From NCBI GenBank assembly GCA_045563675.1, contig JBJLIX010000001.1, forward strand, positions 310,001 to 374,000: a stretch of DNA of 64,000 nt, given 5' to 3'. Position 1 is the first letter of the stretch, and the number at the start of each line of letters is the position of its first letter. Of this stretch, positions 1 through 8,969 are shown piece by piece. The position numbers and the translations under genes were made by a program. Below the pieces are notes generated by a model. That model saw only the letters and a list, made by a program, of their open reading frames with translations, made no database searches and was not told the origin of the DNA. This DNA comes from AEGEAN-183 sp045563675 (GTDB lineage: Bacteria; Pseudomonadota; Gammaproteobacteria; Magnimaribacterales; Magnimaribacteraceae).

Positions 1-1556
1 TTTCTTTCATCTTTATATTTTTCTTGTATCTCTTTTAACTCATCACTGACTACCTGTACAAGCCTAGAGTTATCTGAAAGTATTTCCATTAAAGATCCTA
101 TTAAATCTATTATTTCTTCATATTCTTTTATTAGCCGATCTTGCTCTAGTCCAGTTAATCTTTGTAATCTCATATCTAAGATTGCCTGAGCTTGAATATC
201 AGACAACTGATAGGTGCTTCCTTTCAACCCTATATTTTTATCTAAATCTTCTGGTCTGCACGCCTCCGCTCCTGCTTTCTTTAACATTTTTGAGATGTTT
301 CCAGCTTTCCACTTTTTAGAGAGAAGTTTCGATCTTGCTTCATTTCCATCTTTAGACTTTTTAATAAGCTCTATCATTGAATCTATATTCGAAAGAGCTA
401 TAGTGAGCCCCTCAAGAATATGACCCCTTTCTCTAGCTTTCCTTAACTCAAAAAATGTTCTTTTAGAAACTACTTCCTTTCTAAAACTAAAGAAAATTCC
501 TAAAATCTCCTTAAGGGAAAGAAGCTTGGGCTCTGTTCCTACTAGAGCAACATTGTTTATTCCAAATACTGATTGCATTTGGGTTTGTTTATATAAGTTA
601 TTAAGAACAACATCTGCAACAGCACTAGTTCTTAGTTCAATGACTATCCTTACGGGATTATCTTTGTCAGACTCATCTCTAACTTCTCTAATTCCCTCTA
701 TTTTTTTATCTCGCATCAAGTAAGCAATACTCTCGACTAGTTTTGCTTTATTGACCATATATGGTATTTCCGTAACGATTATTCTTGGCTTCCCTTCATC
801 CTCTCCTTGAATATTAGTTTTAGCTCTTATTTGTACTTTTCCTTTTCCAGTTTCATAGGCACTTCTAATTCCAGATCTACCATTTATTATCCCCCCTGTA
901 GGAAAATCAGGACCCGGGATAAGCTTAATAAGTTCATCTATGGAAATTTCAGGGTTTTCTATATAAGCAAGACACGCAGAAATTGATTCATCTAAATTAT
1001 GTGGGGCCATATTGGTAGCCATTCCAACAGCTATTCCTGAAGAACCATTAACAAGTAAATTTGGAATTCTTGCAGGAAGAACATCAGGCATTGTTTCTTG
1101 GCCATCGTAATTTTCAATGAACTTTACGGTTTCTTTATCTAAATCTTCAAGCAATTCATGTGCTATTCTTTCCATTCTTACTTCTGTATATCTGGCCGCT
1201 GCAGGAGGATCTCCATCCATGGAACCAAAATTTCCCTGACCTTCCACTAGGGTATATCTTAGACTCCACCACTGCGCCATTCTGACTATAGTTTCATAAG
1301 CAGCAGTATCTCCATGGGGATGATATTTACCTGTTACATCTCCAACTATTCTCATAGATTTTTTGGGAGGCTTATTCCAGTCATTGTTTAATACATGCAT
1401 TGCATAAAGGATTCTTCTATGGACTGGCTTTAAACCATCTCTAGCATCGGGTAATGCCCTTCCTACTATTACATGCATTGCATAATTTAGATAAGACTGC
1501 TTTAGCTCATCTTCTAAGTTAATAGGAACTATTTCTTTTGCTGCTATTTCGCCCAT
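1..1556 (-). CDS. gyrA: DNA gyrase subunit A, 5' part (C-terminus outside window)
   Basis: Breakage-reunion subunit of DNA gyrase, which introduces negative supercoils with GyrB. The frame is open from ATG at 1556 to the window edge, giving 518 codons of a protein that is normally about 850-900 residues, so the beta-propeller C-terminal domain lies outside. The start MGEIAAKEIVPINLEDELKQ and the following KPVHRRILYAM are GyrA-type rather than ParC-type. The catalytic tyrosine sits in AARYTEVRM at codon 123 (E. coli Tyr122). The quinolone-resistance region reads GKYHPHGDTAAYE, so the E. coli Ser83 position is Thr and the Asp87 position is Glu. Both are found naturally in other bacteria and are not proof of resistance. 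It stands about 160 bases downstream of pntB on the same strand and probably has its own promoter. Confidence 0.97.
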   Translation of the reverse strand, partial: MGEIAAKEIVPINLEDELKQSYLNYAMHVIVGRALPDARDGLKPVHRRILYAMHVLNNDWNKPPKKSMRIVGDVTGKYHPHGDTAAYETIVRMAQWWSLRYTLVEGQGNFGSMDGDPPAAARYTEVRMERIAHELLEDLDKETVKFIENYDGQETMPDVLPARIPNLLVNGSSGIAVGMATNMAPHNLDESISACLAYIENPEISIDELIKLIPGPDFPTGGIINGRSGIRSAYETGKGKVQIRAKTNIQGEDEGKPRIIVTEIPYMVNKAKLVESIAYLMRDKKIEGIREVRDESDKDNPVRIVIELRTSAVADVVLNNLYKQTQMQSVFGINNVALVGTEPKLLSLKEILGIFFSFRKEVVSKRTFFELRKARERGHILEGLTIALSNIDSMIELIKKSKDGNEARSKLLSKKWKAGNISKMLKKAGAEACRPEDLDKNIGLKGSTYQLSDIQAQAILDMRLQRLTGLEQDRLIKEYEEIIDLIGSLMEILSDNSRLVQVVSDELKEIQEKYKDER

Positions 1557-1659
1557 AGTTTGTTTATTTTTGTTTTTTCTAAAGAATTAAATGAATAAGC
1601 TAGAAAGCTTATAAATAAAGACTTTTTTGATGTTAAATGAGGTGCCAACTTGGACTAGA

Positions 1660-1668
1660 ATTTTAACA
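1660..1668 (-). promoter_or_regulatory. Candidate extended -10 promoter of gyrA
   Basis: On the minus strand the sequence reads TGTTAAAAT, an extended -10 element (TG, one base, then TAAAAT, 5 of 6 matches to TATAAT). It lies about 100 bases upstream of the gyrA ATG in the pntB-gyrA gap (1557-1717). No convincing -35 hexamer is visible. The gap also holds a small inverted repeat (ATAAGC/GCTTAT, 1595-1612). Confidence 0.35.
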
Positions 1669-1717
1669 TATTTTGAAGTTTAAATGGGATGATAATCTAG
1701 CTAATTTAAGGTCTCTT

Positions 1718-3127
1718 TTATCCTTTAAATTCTGCTACTAAAGAAGATACAGATTCTTTAGCATCTCCAAACAACATTCTAGTATTAGATTTAAAAAATA
1801 AAGGATTTTCTATACCTGCAAAACCTGCAGCCATAGACCTTTTTAGAACAAAAACTGTTTTAGCACGATCTACTTCTATAATGGGCATTCCGTATATGGG
1901 ACTACTTTCATTTTCTTTAGCATCAGGATTTACAACATCATTTGCTCCAATCACTATGCAAACATCAGTAGTTTCCATTATTGGGTTCACATCTTCAGGT
2001 TCTACAAGTAAATCATAAGAAACATTTGCTTCCGCAAGCAGAACATTCATATGTCCTGGCATACGTCCAGCAACCGGGTGGATAGCATATTTAACTTCTG
2101 TTCCATTATTTTCAAGAAGTTCTCCGAGCTCCCTCACAGAATGTTGGGCTTGTGCAACTGCCATCCCATATCCTGGAATTATTAAAACTGATGCAGCAGC
2201 CTCCAGTATTAAAAATGAATCTGAAATATTAATAGGCCTAACCTCTCCTTGAGCTATATTTTGCTTATTATTTGACTCTGTAACAGATCCAAAGCCGCTG
2301 AAAAGAACGTTAGCCAGTGACCTATTCATGGCCTTACACATTATATTTGTAAGAATTAGTCCGCTGGCACCCACGAGAGCACCTGAAACTATTAAAACAT
2401 TATTTAAAATTACAAATCCAGCAGCACAAGCAGCTAAACCAGAAAAACTATTTAATAGAGCAATAACGACAGGCATGTCAGCACCGCCAATAGGTATTAC
2501 AAACAAAATACCCAACAAAAAAGCAATTAAGCATATGAGGATTAAAATTTGTACTTGAGTGTCTGTAAACATTCCCTGAAAGAAGACCATCTCCATCCCT
2601 GCAATTACAAGGAAAATTAATAAAACACTGTTAACTATTTGTTGTCCCTTATATAAAAAAGGTTTTCCATTAATAGTTTCAGATAATTTTCCCCAAGCTA
2701 CTAAACTACCTGTAAAAGTTACTCCACCTATTAATACGGTCAAATAAATTGCCATTAAAAGTGAAGAATTCTGATTCACAGAATCTAAATATTCTGCTGA
2801 CCCCACTAGCAAACTTGCTATTCCTCCAAAACCATTAAATAGAGCTACCATCTCAGGCATAGAAGTCATCTTGACTCTAGTAGCAGCAAGATACCCTATA
2901 GAAGCACCAATACATAAACCACCAATAATCCATCTATAATCAACAATACTTTGATCTAGAAGCGTAACAATTACTGCTAATAACATTCCTGAAGATGAAA
3001 TTAGATTACCTCTTCTAGCAGTTTCTGGAGAGCCAAGCATCTTCAGCCCAAATATAAATAGCATGGAAGCTAAGATGTAACTTAAATTAACAATTATTTC
3101 TATGTTAATTTGTTCCATGAAATTCAC
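1718..3127 (-). CDS. pntB: NAD(P) transhydrogenase subunit beta
   Basis: Membrane subunit of the proton-translocating transhydrogenase that uses the proton gradient to reduce NADP+ with NADH. At 469 residues it matches the family (E. coli 462). The N-terminal about 280 residues contain many hydrophobic helices. The C-terminal NADP(H)-binding domain shows GYGMAVAQAQHSVREL, HPVAGRMPGHMNVLLAEA and the late VLKRSMAAGFAGIENPLF segment, all hallmark PntB motifs. The start overlaps the end of pntAB by four bases (ATGA arrangement), so translation is probably coupled. Together with the two genes upstream it makes a complete enzyme. Confidence 0.97.
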   Translation of the reverse strand: MNFMEQINIEIIVNLSYILASMLFIFGLKMLGSPETARRGNLISSSGMLLAVIVTLLDQSIVDYRWIIGGLCIGASIGYLAATRVKMTSMPEMVALFNGFGGIASLLVGSAEYLDSVNQNSSLLMAIYLTVLIGGVTFTGSLVAWGKLSETINGKPFLYKGQQIVNSVLLIFLVIAGMEMVFFQGMFTDTQVQILILICLIAFLLGILFVIPIGGADMPVVIALLNSFSGLAACAAGFVILNNVLIVSGALVGASGLILTNIMCKAMNRSLANVLFSGFGSVTESNNKQNIAQGEVRPINISDSFLILEAAASVLIIPGYGMAVAQAQHSVRELGELLENNGTEVKYAIHPVAGRMPGHMNVLLAEANVSYDLLVEPEDVNPIMETTDVCIVIGANDVVNPDAKENESSPIYGMPIIEVDRAKTVFVLKRSMAAGFAGIENPLFFKSNTRMLFGDAKESVSSLVAEFKG

Positions 3128-3420
3128 TCACTATCCTTTTTCTTAAACATACCTAGCATTCTATTTGTTACTAAATATCCCCCTACTACATTAATAGTTG
3201 CAAATGTAACTGCTGCAGTCCCCAGTAAAACAGAAACAGGTTGAGATAAGGAGCCAGAACCTGATGCCAACAAGGCCCCAACTAAAGTTATTCCAGAAAT
3301 TGCATTAGCTCCTGACATTAGAGGAGTATGAAGAGTGGAAGGAACTTTAGATATTAGCTCAAACCCTAAAAAAACACTTAAGACTAGAACAAAGAAGAGT
3401 AGGGTTATCTGGCTTTCCAT
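3124..3420 (-). CDS. pntAB: NAD(P) transhydrogenase subunit alpha 2 (membrane part)
   Basis: Small 98-residue membrane subunit equivalent to the C-terminal part of E. coli PntA. About three hydrophobic segments are visible, and FELISKVPSTLHTPLMSGAN is the strongly conserved stretch of this domain. Here it is a separate gene, as in the three-subunit enzymes of Rhodospirillum and other alphaproteobacteria, instead of being fused to the NAD-binding domain as in E. coli. It is separated from pntAA by only two bases and overlaps pntB by four. Confidence 0.95.
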   Translation of the reverse strand: MESQITLLFFVLVLSVFLGFELISKVPSTLHTPLMSGANAISGITLVGALLASGSGSLSQPVSVLLGTAAVTFATINVVGGYLVTNRMLGMFKKKDSE

Positions 3421-3422
3421 AG

Positions 3423-4550
3423 TTATATATTGTCGTTGATGATTGGATTCACTATCTCTCCTTTATGAGTTAAAACACACCCAGAAAGAATTTCATCTGA
3501 AAGATCAAAGTTTAAATTTTTATTTTCTTTATCCCAATATTCTTCTATGAAGTTAAATAAATTATTCCCATAAACAAGAGAAGCATCCATTGCTACTTCA
3601 GAAGGTAAATTTGAAAGTCCCACAACCATTACTCCATTATTAGTAATAATCTGATTTTCTACTGATCCCTCTATATTGCCTCCTGAGCTTACTGCCATAT
3701 CTATCAAGACACTTCCAGGTTTCATTGACTGAACCATATCTTTTGTAACTATCTTTGGAGCTGGTCTTCCAAAAACTTGAGCTGTAGTTATTACAACGTC
3801 AGACTGGGAACACACTTTCTTCATTCCATCTTGCTGCATTTTTATTTGGTCTTGTGATAATTCTTTGGCATAACCTTGATCTGTTTCTTCTGTTTCACCA
3901 ATATCTATATGAACAAATCTTGCACCCAAAGATTTAACCTGATCCTCCACTACAGGTCTAGTATCAAAGGCCTCTACTCTTGCCCCTAATCTTTTGGCTG
4001 TTGCAATTGCTTGAAGTCCGGCTACCCCTACACCTATGACAAAAACTTTGACAGGAGAAATTGTACCTGCAGCTGTCATCATCATTGGGAAAGACTTGTT
4101 CAAAAAATTGGAAGCTGTCAAAACAGCAGCATACCCCGCTAAATTAGCCTGGGAGCTTAGAGCATCCATTTTTTGAGCTCTAGTAATTCTTGGTATTAAT
4201 TCCATACTAATAGAGCTAATAGAAGCTTTAACAAATTCATTTACTATTTCAACTTCCTTAAAGGGATCTAAGAAACTAATGTGGAGTGAACCTTCTTTTA
4301 GAATTGAAATCTCTTCTATCTTAGGTTTATTAATCCTACAAACAATATCAGAAGAAGAAAGGAAAGAATCCTTATCTGCGACTATTTCGGCTCCTATTTC
4401 ACTGTAAAGATCATTAGCTAGAAAAAGACTAAGGCCAATATCTTTTTCAACAGCCACGTCTATTCCAAGGTCTATAAACCTCTTCGCTGTCTCTGGTAAG
4501 ACACAAATTCTCTTTTCTGGCTCCTGTTCTTTAGTAAAAAATATTTGCAC
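3423..4550 (-). CDS. pntAA: NAD(P) transhydrogenase subunit alpha 1 (NAD-binding part)
   Basis: Soluble NAD(H)-binding subunit of the transhydrogenase. The Rossmann motif VFVIGVGVAGLQAIATAKRL followed by ARVEAFDTRP is diagnostic, and TAGTISPVKV precedes it. I chose the GTG at 4550 because VQIFFTKEQEPEKRICVLPE then aligns with the usual family N-terminus. A TTG at 4583 would add 11 residues, and neither start has a clear Shine-Dalgarno sequence. The gene is transcribed divergently from ubiG across a gap of only 40-75 bases that must hold both promoters. No terminator is seen between it and the downstream pntAB-pntB. Confidence 0.95.
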   Translation of the reverse strand: MQIFFTKEQEPEKRICVLPETAKRFIDLGIDVAVEKDIGLSLFLANDLYSEIGAEIVADKDSFLSSSDIVCRINKPKIEEISILKEGSLHISFLDPFKEVEIVNEFVKASISSISMELIPRITRAQKMDALSSQANLAGYAAVLTASNFLNKSFPMMMTAAGTISPVKVFVIGVGVAGLQAIATAKRLGARVEAFDTRPVVEDQVKSLGARFVHIDIGETEETDQGYAKELSQDQIKMQQDGMKKVCSQSDVVITTAQVFGRPAPKIVTKDMVQSMKPGSVLIDMAVSSGGNIEGSVENQIITNNGVMVVGLSNLPSEVAMDASLVYGNNLFNFIEEYWDKENKNLNFDLSDEILSGCVLTHKGEIVNPIINDNI

Positions 4551-4625
4551 TTTTGTTGAACTATTATTTAATGTTAGAAGCAATACTAATTTAACACATT
4601 ACTTTAGAACTAGCTTCTCTCTTTT

Positions 4626-5330
4626 ATGACTGAAAAAAAGAATATAGACAAGAAAGAAATAGAAAAGTTTGATGATCTCGCTGAGGGCTGGTGGGATCCT
4701 GAAGGAGACTTTAAACCTCTTCATCAAATTAACCCACTAAGAATGGAATTTATTCTTAAGAAGACCTCTGTAGACGGTAAAAGAATCTTAGATATAGGGT
4801 GTGGAGGGGGAATCTTATCAGAATCATTATCATCATTGGGTGCTGAGGTCACAGCAATAGACATGTCTGAAAAGACTATAAATATTGCAAAAAATCACGC
4901 CGAAAAAGTACAAAGTAAAGTAAATTATATTAATACTTCCACTGAAGAGCTCTTAAAGCTTCAACCTAATTCTAAATTTGATGTAATAACATGTCTTGAA
5001 ATGTTAGAGCATGTACCTAAACCTTCCCAAACTTTAAAAGAATGCTCTGAACTTTTAAATGATAAGGGGGACTTGTTTCTTTCAACCATTAATAGAAACC
5101 CTCGCTCATACCTTTTTGCTATTATTGGTGCCGAATATATTTTAAATTTATTACCTAAAGGAACACATGATTATTCTAAATTCATTAGACCTTCAGAACT
5201 ATCTAAATGGATTAGATCAACAAATCTTGAAGTTATAGAAACTATAGGGCTTAGTTATAACCCATTAAATGAAACCTATTGGCTTGGGAAAGATTTAGGG
5301 GTTAATTATTTGATGCATGCTAAAAAGTAA
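4626..5330 (+). CDS. ubiG: Ubiquinone biosynthesis O-methyltransferase UbiG
   Basis: SAM-dependent enzyme that performs both O-methylation steps of ubiquinone biosynthesis. The protein is 234 residues (E. coli 240). The N-terminus EIEKFDDLAEGWWDPEGDFK is the UbiG signature, followed by SAM motif I ILDIGCGGGILSESLSSLGA and a motif around VITCLEMLEHVPKP. It begins a plus-strand run with the phosphatase and SDR genes. The order ubiG-mupP-yciK near gyrA matches Pseudomonas. Confidence 0.96.
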   Translation: MTEKKNIDKKEIEKFDDLAEGWWDPEGDFKPLHQINPLRMEFILKKTSVDGKRILDIGCGGGILSESLSSLGAEVTAIDMSEKTINIAKNHAEKVQSKVNYINTSTEELLKLQPNSKFDVITCLEMLEHVPKPSQTLKECSELLNDKGDLFLSTINRNPRSYLFAIIGAEYILNLLPKGTHDYSKFIRPSELSKWIRSTNLEVIETIGLSYNPLNETYWLGKDLGVNYLMHAKK

Positions 5331-5331
5331 A

Positions 5332-6003
5332 ATGGAGGATATAGATTTTATAGCCTTTGATTTGGATGGAACTTTACTTGATACAGCAAAAGATTTCTTT
5401 CAAGCTGTTAATATTTTACGATCCAATAATAAATTGGAACCTTGTAAATATGAAGATGTAAGATCTAGAGTTTCTGAAGGAGCTCTCAGTCTAGTAAAAT
5501 TAGCTTTAGATTTAAAAGAAAGTGAAGAAGAAGCCATAGAGCTTAACAGAAAGCAACTTCTTGAAATCTACAGAGAATGTTGTTTAGAGCTAACCACACC
5601 ATTTGAAGGCGTATATAGTTTGTTAGAGAAGATTAATAAATCTAATCTAAATTGGGGAATAGTCACCAATAAACCCCTGTCTTTTGCAGAAAAGATTGTT
5701 GATCATTTTTTTTTAGATTACGAGCCAAAATGCTTAATATGTCCTGAACATACAGGCGATAGGAAACCAAGCCCTAAAGGCCTAATAAAAGCAATTGATC
5801 TATTGAGTTCTAACCCTAAAAATACAGTTTATGTGGGAGACCATCTAGTAGATATCCAAGCAGGAAAGAGAGCGAAAACTTTCACTATAGCAGCCTCATA
5901 TGGTTATATTCCAAAGGGTCATAACTGCCTTGAATGGGAAGCAGACTTCATAGCAAAAAATCCTCTAGAAATAGCAGAGTTCATCCCAAATTTAAGTAAA
6001 TGA
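5332..6003 (+). CDS. mupP: HAD phosphatase, MupP/Gph type
   Basis: HAD-superfamily phosphatase of about 223 residues with motif I DLDGTLLDTA, a cap domain, motif III lysine in RKPSPKGL and motif IV YVGDHLVDIQAG. By family alone it could be phosphoglycolate phosphatase. Its place between ubiG and yciK is where Pseudomonas encodes MupP, the N-acetylmuramic acid 6-phosphate phosphatase of the anabolic peptidoglycan-recycling route, so I favour MupP on synteny. I prefer ATG 5332 (MEDIDFIAFDLDG), one base after the ubiG stop; ATG 5317 would overlap ubiG by 14 bases. Its end overlaps the next gene by four bases. Confidence 0.8.
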   Translation: MEDIDFIAFDLDGTLLDTAKDFFQAVNILRSNNKLEPCKYEDVRSRVSEGALSLVKLALDLKESEEEAIELNRKQLLEIYRECCLELTTPFEGVYSLLEKINKSNLNWGIVTNKPLSFAEKIVDHFFLDYEPKCLICPEHTGDRKPSPKGLIKAIDLLSSNPKNTVYVGDHLVDIQAGKRAKTFTIAASYGYIPKGHNCLEWEADFIAKNPLEIAEFIPNLSK

Positions 6004-6749
6004 AAAAGGCATTAGAATATCAAGCCTCTAAAGATTTATTGAAAGATAAGGTAATTCTAGTTACTGGAGGAACCTCCGGAATAGGTAAACAAGCAGCACT
6101 ATCCTTTGCTCAGCATGGAGCAGAAATTATTTTATTAGGTAGGAACCTCTCTAAATTAGAAGCCATATATACTACTTTTGAGGAAAAATCTCTAAAACCT
6201 CCCATGCTACATATGCTTGATTTTGAATCTGCCAAAGAGGAAGACTTTATAGAAATTAGAAATGCTGTAGAAAAAGAATTTGGAAAATTAGATGGCCTCC
6301 TAAATAATGCTGGATTACTTGGAGAAAAGAAATCTATAGAGCATTATGATTCAAGCCTTTGGAGATCAGTATTAAAGGTAAATCTAGATTCAGCTTTTCT
6401 TTTAACTAAATCATTAATTCCTATCTTAAAAATACCTAATAATTCATCTATTATATTCACCTCTTCAGGTGTTGGAAAAAAAGGAAGGGCCTACTGGGGA
6501 GCTTATGCAATATCTAAATTTGCTATTGAAGGACTTGTCCAAGTTTTGAATGATGAACTTGAAGGAACTTCTTCTATCAGAGTTAATGCGATTAACCCAG
6601 GTTCGGTAAGAACGTCAATGAGGGCCAAAGCTTATCCGGCTGAAAACCCAAAAATTTTACCCTTGCCTAAACAAATAATGAATTCTTATCTTTTCCTCTT
6701 AGGTGAAGATAGTTTAGAAATATCAGGCCAATCTATTAATTCTCAATAG
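6000..6749 (+). CDS. yciK: Short-chain dehydrogenase, YciK family
   Basis: SDR oxidoreductase of 249 residues. The cofactor motif is VTGGTSGIGKQAALSFA, NNAG follows at LLNNAGLLGEK, and the catalytic Tyr-x3-Lys is in WGAYAISKFA with the Ser in FTSSGVGKKG. The N-terminus and the LLGRNLSKLEAI stretch resemble E. coli YciK, whose substrate is unknown. It overlaps the phosphatase gene by four bases and runs tail-to-tail into rluB, with 14 bases of coding overlap on opposite strands. Confidence 0.85.
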   Translation: MKKALEYQASKDLLKDKVILVTGGTSGIGKQAALSFAQHGAEIILLGRNLSKLEAIYTTFEEKSLKPPMLHMLDFESAKEEDFIEIRNAVEKEFGKLDGLLNNAGLLGEKKSIEHYDSSLWRSVLKVNLDSAFLLTKSLIPILKIPNNSSIIFTSSGVGKKGRAYWGAYAISKFAIEGLVQVLNDELEGTSSIRVNAINPGSVRTSMRAKAYPAENPKILPLPKQIMNSYLFLLGEDSLEISGQSINSQ

Positions 6750-7455
6750 AAGCTATTTCATTTTTATTTAGCTCCACAAAACTACCTTGTCTCAAATTTG
6801 CTGGAAGAAATAAGCCTCCGTACCTTACCCTTTTTAACCTAGAAATCTTAAAGCCTTGACTCTCCCATAAACGTCTTACTTCCCTTGTCCTTCCTTCTTT
6901 AATTACCATAGCAAACCACTGGTTAGTATTTCCTTTCCTTCCTGCTTCAACATCACTAAAACTTGCCATCCCATCTTCTAACTTCACACCTGATAACAAT
7001 TTTTTTATATGAAAAGGCTCTACTTTTCCATTAATCCTTGCTACATACTCTCTTTCAATTCCAGATGAAGGGTGCATTAATTTATTTGCTAATTCTCCAT
7101 TATTTGTAAACAACATTAATCCGGAAGTATTGATATCTAAACGACCTACTGATATCCATTTTCCCTTATCTATAATTGGTAAGGATGAATAAATAGTAGG
7201 TCTTCCTTGAGGATCAAGAGTTGAAGAGATTTCACCGACTTTTTTATGGTACATAAGCACTCTAAGGGTGTAAGATTTTTTTGAAATCTCTATCTTCTTT
7301 CCATCCACCTCTATAATGTCTTCGTGACCTACCTTACATCCTAGAATAGCTTTTTCATTATTAACTTTGACTCTACCTTCTAGAATCAAAGTCTCTACCT
7401 GTCTTCTTGAAAATAATCCTAATCTAGATAGGACTTTTTGAATCCTTTCTTTCAT
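6736..7455 (-). CDS. rluB: 23S rRNA pseudouridine synthase RluB
   Basis: Converts a uridine of 23S rRNA helix 80 to pseudouridine (position 2605 in E. coli). An N-terminal S4 RNA-binding domain (ERIQKVLSRLGLFSRRQVET, residues 3-60) precedes the RsuA-family catalytic domain. That domain contains GRLDINTSGLMLFTNNGELA, where the Asp is the catalytic nucleophile. The C-terminal EGRTREVRRLWESQG is typical. It is 239 residues, shorter than E. coli RluB because it lacks the basic tail. It follows scpA-scpB, a widespread arrangement. RluE/RluF-like specificity cannot be fully excluded, but context favours RluB. Confidence 0.9.
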   Translation of the reverse strand: MKERIQKVLSRLGLFSRRQVETLILEGRVKVNNEKAILGCKVGHEDIIEVDGKKIEISKKSYTLRVLMYHKKVGEISSTLDPQGRPTIYSSLPIIDKGKWISVGRLDINTSGLMLFTNNGELANKLMHPSSGIEREYVARINGKVEPFHIKKLLSGVKLEDGMASFSDVEAGRKGNTNQWFAMVIKEGRTREVRRLWESQGFKISRLKRVRYGGLFLPANLRQGSFVELNKNEIASIEN

Positions 7456-7478
7456 CGAAAAACCTCGCTAACTTGTCT

Positions 7479-8093
7479 TTAGGTGATAGTGGAGGTGATA
7501 GTAGGTGAAGGTTTTTCTATTTCTTCTTCTTGAACTTTCTCTTCTAAAGGAAGGTCCATGTCCAGAGATTGTATATCTGGAAGATCAGGGAGGTTAGGTA
7601 GTTCTCTCAAATGCTGTAATCCAAAATAATCTAAAAACTCTTTAGTTGTAGCGTAAAGTGATGGCTTGCCAGGTACATCTCTTTGACCTACCACTTTTAT
7701 CCATCCCCTATCAAGAATACCTCTTATCAACTGAGTTCCTACTGAAACTCCCCTTATTTCTTCAATCTCTCCTCTAGTTATAGGTTGTCTATAAGCTATT
7801 AAAGCTAGTGTTTCTAGAGTTGCCTTTGTATATCTTAGAGGTTTTTCTTCCCATAATTTAGCAATGTAAGGAGATAGAGATTGCTTAACCTGCATTCTAA
7901 AACCTGATGACACTTTTTTTATTTCTACTCCTCTGTTTTCGTTTAAGAGTTCCAACTCTTCTAAGGCACTCTTTATACTATCTTTTGAGGGAGCTTCATC
8001 TTCAGGAAATATTCTTAAAATTTCTTCAATAGAGAGAGGTCTTGATGCTGATAAAAGAGCTGCTTCAATAATTTGCAAAAGTTTATTTTCCAT
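7479..8093 (-). CDS. scpB: Segregation and condensation protein B
   Basis: Winged-helix kite subunit of the SMC-ScpAB condensin, which acts in chromosome organisation. At 204 residues it has the family core ALLSASRPLSIEEILRIFP at the N-terminus. TLETLALIAYRQPITRGEIE and GVSVGTQLIRGILDRGWIK follow in the middle. The acidic, proline-rich tail is poorly conserved. It overlaps scpA by one base (TAATG), so the two are translationally coupled. The SMC partner is not in this window. Confidence 0.95.
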   Translation of the reverse strand: MENKLLQIIEAALLSASRPLSIEEILRIFPEDEAPSKDSIKSALEELELLNENRGVEIKKVSSGFRMQVKQSLSPYIAKLWEEKPLRYTKATLETLALIAYRQPITRGEIEEIRGVSVGTQLIRGILDRGWIKVVGQRDVPGKPSLYATTKEFLDYFGLQHLRELPNLPDLPDIQSLDMDLPLEEKVQEEEIEKPSPTITSTIT

Positions 8094-8899
8094 TAATGAA
8101 TCTCCTCAATTCCTTTTATATATATTGGACCAAATTCTTCTGATTGAACTATTTCTATCAAAGAGTCCTTAAGCAACTCCAATACAGCAAGAAAAGTAAC
8201 AACCACACCTATCTTACCCTCTTCGGCTTTAAATAAAGAGCAAAACTCTATAAAAGACTCATTTTTCATTCTTTCAAGAACCTCTGTCATCCTCTCTCTT
8301 GTAGAAAGTTGCTCAAAATTTATAAGGTGTGCTTTAGATTGCTCTACACGCCTCATAACTTCCGAAAGAGCGAAACTTAATTCTTCCAAGGGTAGTTCTG
8401 CTAAAGGTATTTTAGTTTCAAATTCGGGGAGTTTAGCCCCTGCACTAAAAAAATCTCTGTTTAATCTAGGCATATTATCTAGCCTTTCTGCTGCTTCTTT
8501 GAACCTCTGATACTCCTGTAACCTTCTCATGAGTTCTGCTCTAGGATCATCTTGCTGCTCTGTTTCTTCCGGTCTAGGAAGAAGCATCTTAGACTTTAGT
8601 TCTGCTAAATAAGCTGCCATTACAAGATAATCTCCAGCTAATTCAATTTGGAAAGCTTCCATTAAGTCTATATAGGAAATGTATTGTTCAGTAATATTTG
8701 CTACATCTATATCCAATATATCTAAATTTTGTTTTTTAATGAGATAGAGCAAGAAGTCTAATGGTCCTGCAAAAGTATCTAAGAAAATTTTCAGTGAGTT
8801 GGGAGGAACATACAGGTCTTCTGGCATGGAAGTGACATCCTTCCCTAGCACTGTGGCCATTACCATCTCACCTTGTGTGGGTAATTTTTCTTGCGACAT
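8093..8899 (-). CDS. scpA: Segregation and condensation protein A
   Basis: Kleisin subunit of the SMC-ScpAB complex. It is 268 residues. The N-terminal helical domain carries the hallmark FAGPLDFLLYLIKKQNLDIL and AGDYLVMAAYLAELKSKMLL. A central charged region follows, then a C-terminal winged helix with VTFLAVLELLKDSLIEIVQ. The first about 30 residues before the core are extra relative to Bacillus ScpA but usual in gammaproteobacteria. It heads the scpA-scpB-rluB minus-strand operon, about 70 bases downstream of nadE. Confidence 0.95.
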   Translation of the reverse strand: MSQEKLPTQGEMVMATVLGKDVTSMPEDLYVPPNSLKIFLDTFAGPLDFLLYLIKKQNLDILDIDVANITEQYISYIDLMEAFQIELAGDYLVMAAYLAELKSKMLLPRPEETEQQDDPRAELMRRLQEYQRFKEAAERLDNMPRLNRDFFSAGAKLPEFETKIPLAELPLEELSFALSEVMRRVEQSKAHLINFEQLSTRERMTEVLERMKNESFIEFCSLFKAEEGKIGVVVTFLAVLELLKDSLIEIVQSEEFGPIYIKGIEEIH

Positions 8900-8969
8900 T
8901 TTCCAATAACTTATTATTATTGGGAGGTTATTATAGCGCAGGAAGGCTATTTACCAATAAAAAACAAGG

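Noticed and set aside
1..1556. Quinolone resistance in gyrA (Thr and Glu at E. coli positions 83 and 87)
   Set aside because: These residues occur naturally in susceptible species, so the sequence alone does not show resistance.
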